DNA of 64,000 nt from DAOMOP01 sp035444405 (GTDB lineage Bacteria > Pseudomonadota > Gammaproteobacteria > Burkholderiales > Rhodocyclaceae): the NCBI GenBank assembly GCA_035444405.1, contig DAOMOP010000003.1, positions 7,130-71,129 of the forward strand. Direction: 5' to 3'. This document shows, in pieces, positions 63,913 to 64,000 of the stretch. The number at the start of each line of letters is the position of its first letter. The first letter of the stretch is position 1. The translations under genes were made by a program, and so were the position numbers. Below the pieces are notes generated by a model. It saw only the letters and a program-made list of their open reading frames with translations, was not told the DNA's origin and searched no databases.

Positions 63913-64000
63913 TCACCTCCAGTACTCGTCGGGATCCGGGCCCGCCCGGAGTTCGTCCACCAGCGCGCGCGCCGAGTCGGGCGTGTGCGGCCCCTGGGTC
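63913..64000 (-). CDS. C-terminal fragment of an unidentified gene
   Basis: The last 28 codons of a minus-strand gene end ...'SARALVDELRAGPDPDEYWR' with TGA at 63915-63913, inside the GGAGGTGA that serves the next gene. The rest lies outside the window, so no family can be assigned. Tight spacing suggests one operon with the antitoxin and PIN toxin. Confidence 0.45.
   Translation of the reverse strand, partial: TQGPHTPDSARALVDELRAGPDPDEYWR

Overview
The window is a 64 kb piece of a high-GC (roughly two-thirds G+C) proteobacterial chromosome. Gene content points to a betaproteobacterium, probably of the Rhodocyclales/Burkholderiales type. The evidence is a TRAP transporter, an SbtA-type bicarbonate permease, c5-type cytochrome, a selenoneine gene pair, Acs and many short GTGA/ATGA operon overlaps. 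The lineage is inferred from family resemblance only. No rRNA, CRISPR array or intact transposon is visible. One tRNA gene, tRNA-Arg(CCG), lies at 16622-16698.

Layout, left part (1-13.7 kb). A GntR regulator fragment faces a complete TRAP transporter operon (dctP, dctQ, dctM). Then come a small DUF1992 protein, a TauE/SafE-type permease and an MFS carrier. A pair of exported minus-strand proteins follows, built from four copies of an uncharacterised two-cysteine, glycine/aspartate-rich domain, one of them carrying a peptidoglycan-binding domain. Next is an SbtA/SbtB-like bicarbonate uptake operon with an unknown third gene and a divergent NhaR-type LysR regulator, then a DEDDh exonuclease and a DUF5710 protein. 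From 13.83 to 16.61 kb a small islet sits against the 3' end of tRNA-Arg. It is bounded by two ~58 bp imperfect direct repeats and holds an IS66-like relic and a Fic-family gene preceded by phased TGTCGC repeats.

Middle part (16.8-42.6 kb). This stretch holds a lipoprotein cytochrome c, a duplicated histidine-rich protein, a peptide-type ABC operon with a permease-ATPase fusion, and two toxin-antitoxin pairs flanking a YfcE-like phosphoesterase. Acetyl-CoA synthetase and an ACT-domain protein are wedged into a second peptide-type ABC system. That second system has a very large substrate-binding protein, which is frameshifted, and a permease with a large periplasmic insert. The divergent senB/senA pair (selenoneine synthesis) follows, then two more VapBC-type pairs, a Bcr/CflA-type MFS pump, a two-helix channel-like protein and a YchJ protein.

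Right part (42.8-64 kb) is an accessory, mostly defence, region. It opens with a ferritin-like gene cut off by an antitoxin fragment, an AAA ATPase and a broken copy of ychJ. The core, 47-61.8 kb, carries an Mrr-type nuclease, a type III-like restriction operon (Res, NYN ribonuclease, Mod), a Hachiman system (HamA DUF1837 nuclease plus HamB helicase), a RelE-like/UvrD fusion helicase, and an unknown gene overlapping a DUF488 gene. This core is bracketed by two fragments of the same large methyltransferase-PLD-helicase-DUF3427 family: the C-terminal helicase part at 45.0-46.9 kb (frameshifted) and the N-terminal methyltransferase-PLD part at 61.9-63.1 kb. The arrangement suggests repeated insertion and decay at one defence hotspot. 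The window ends in a PIN toxin with a shortened antitoxin.

The best candidates for something little described are the four-copy exported domain proteins, the RelE-UvrD + unknown + DUF488 cluster, the Fic islet with its phased operator, and the unknown gene in the bicarbonate operon.
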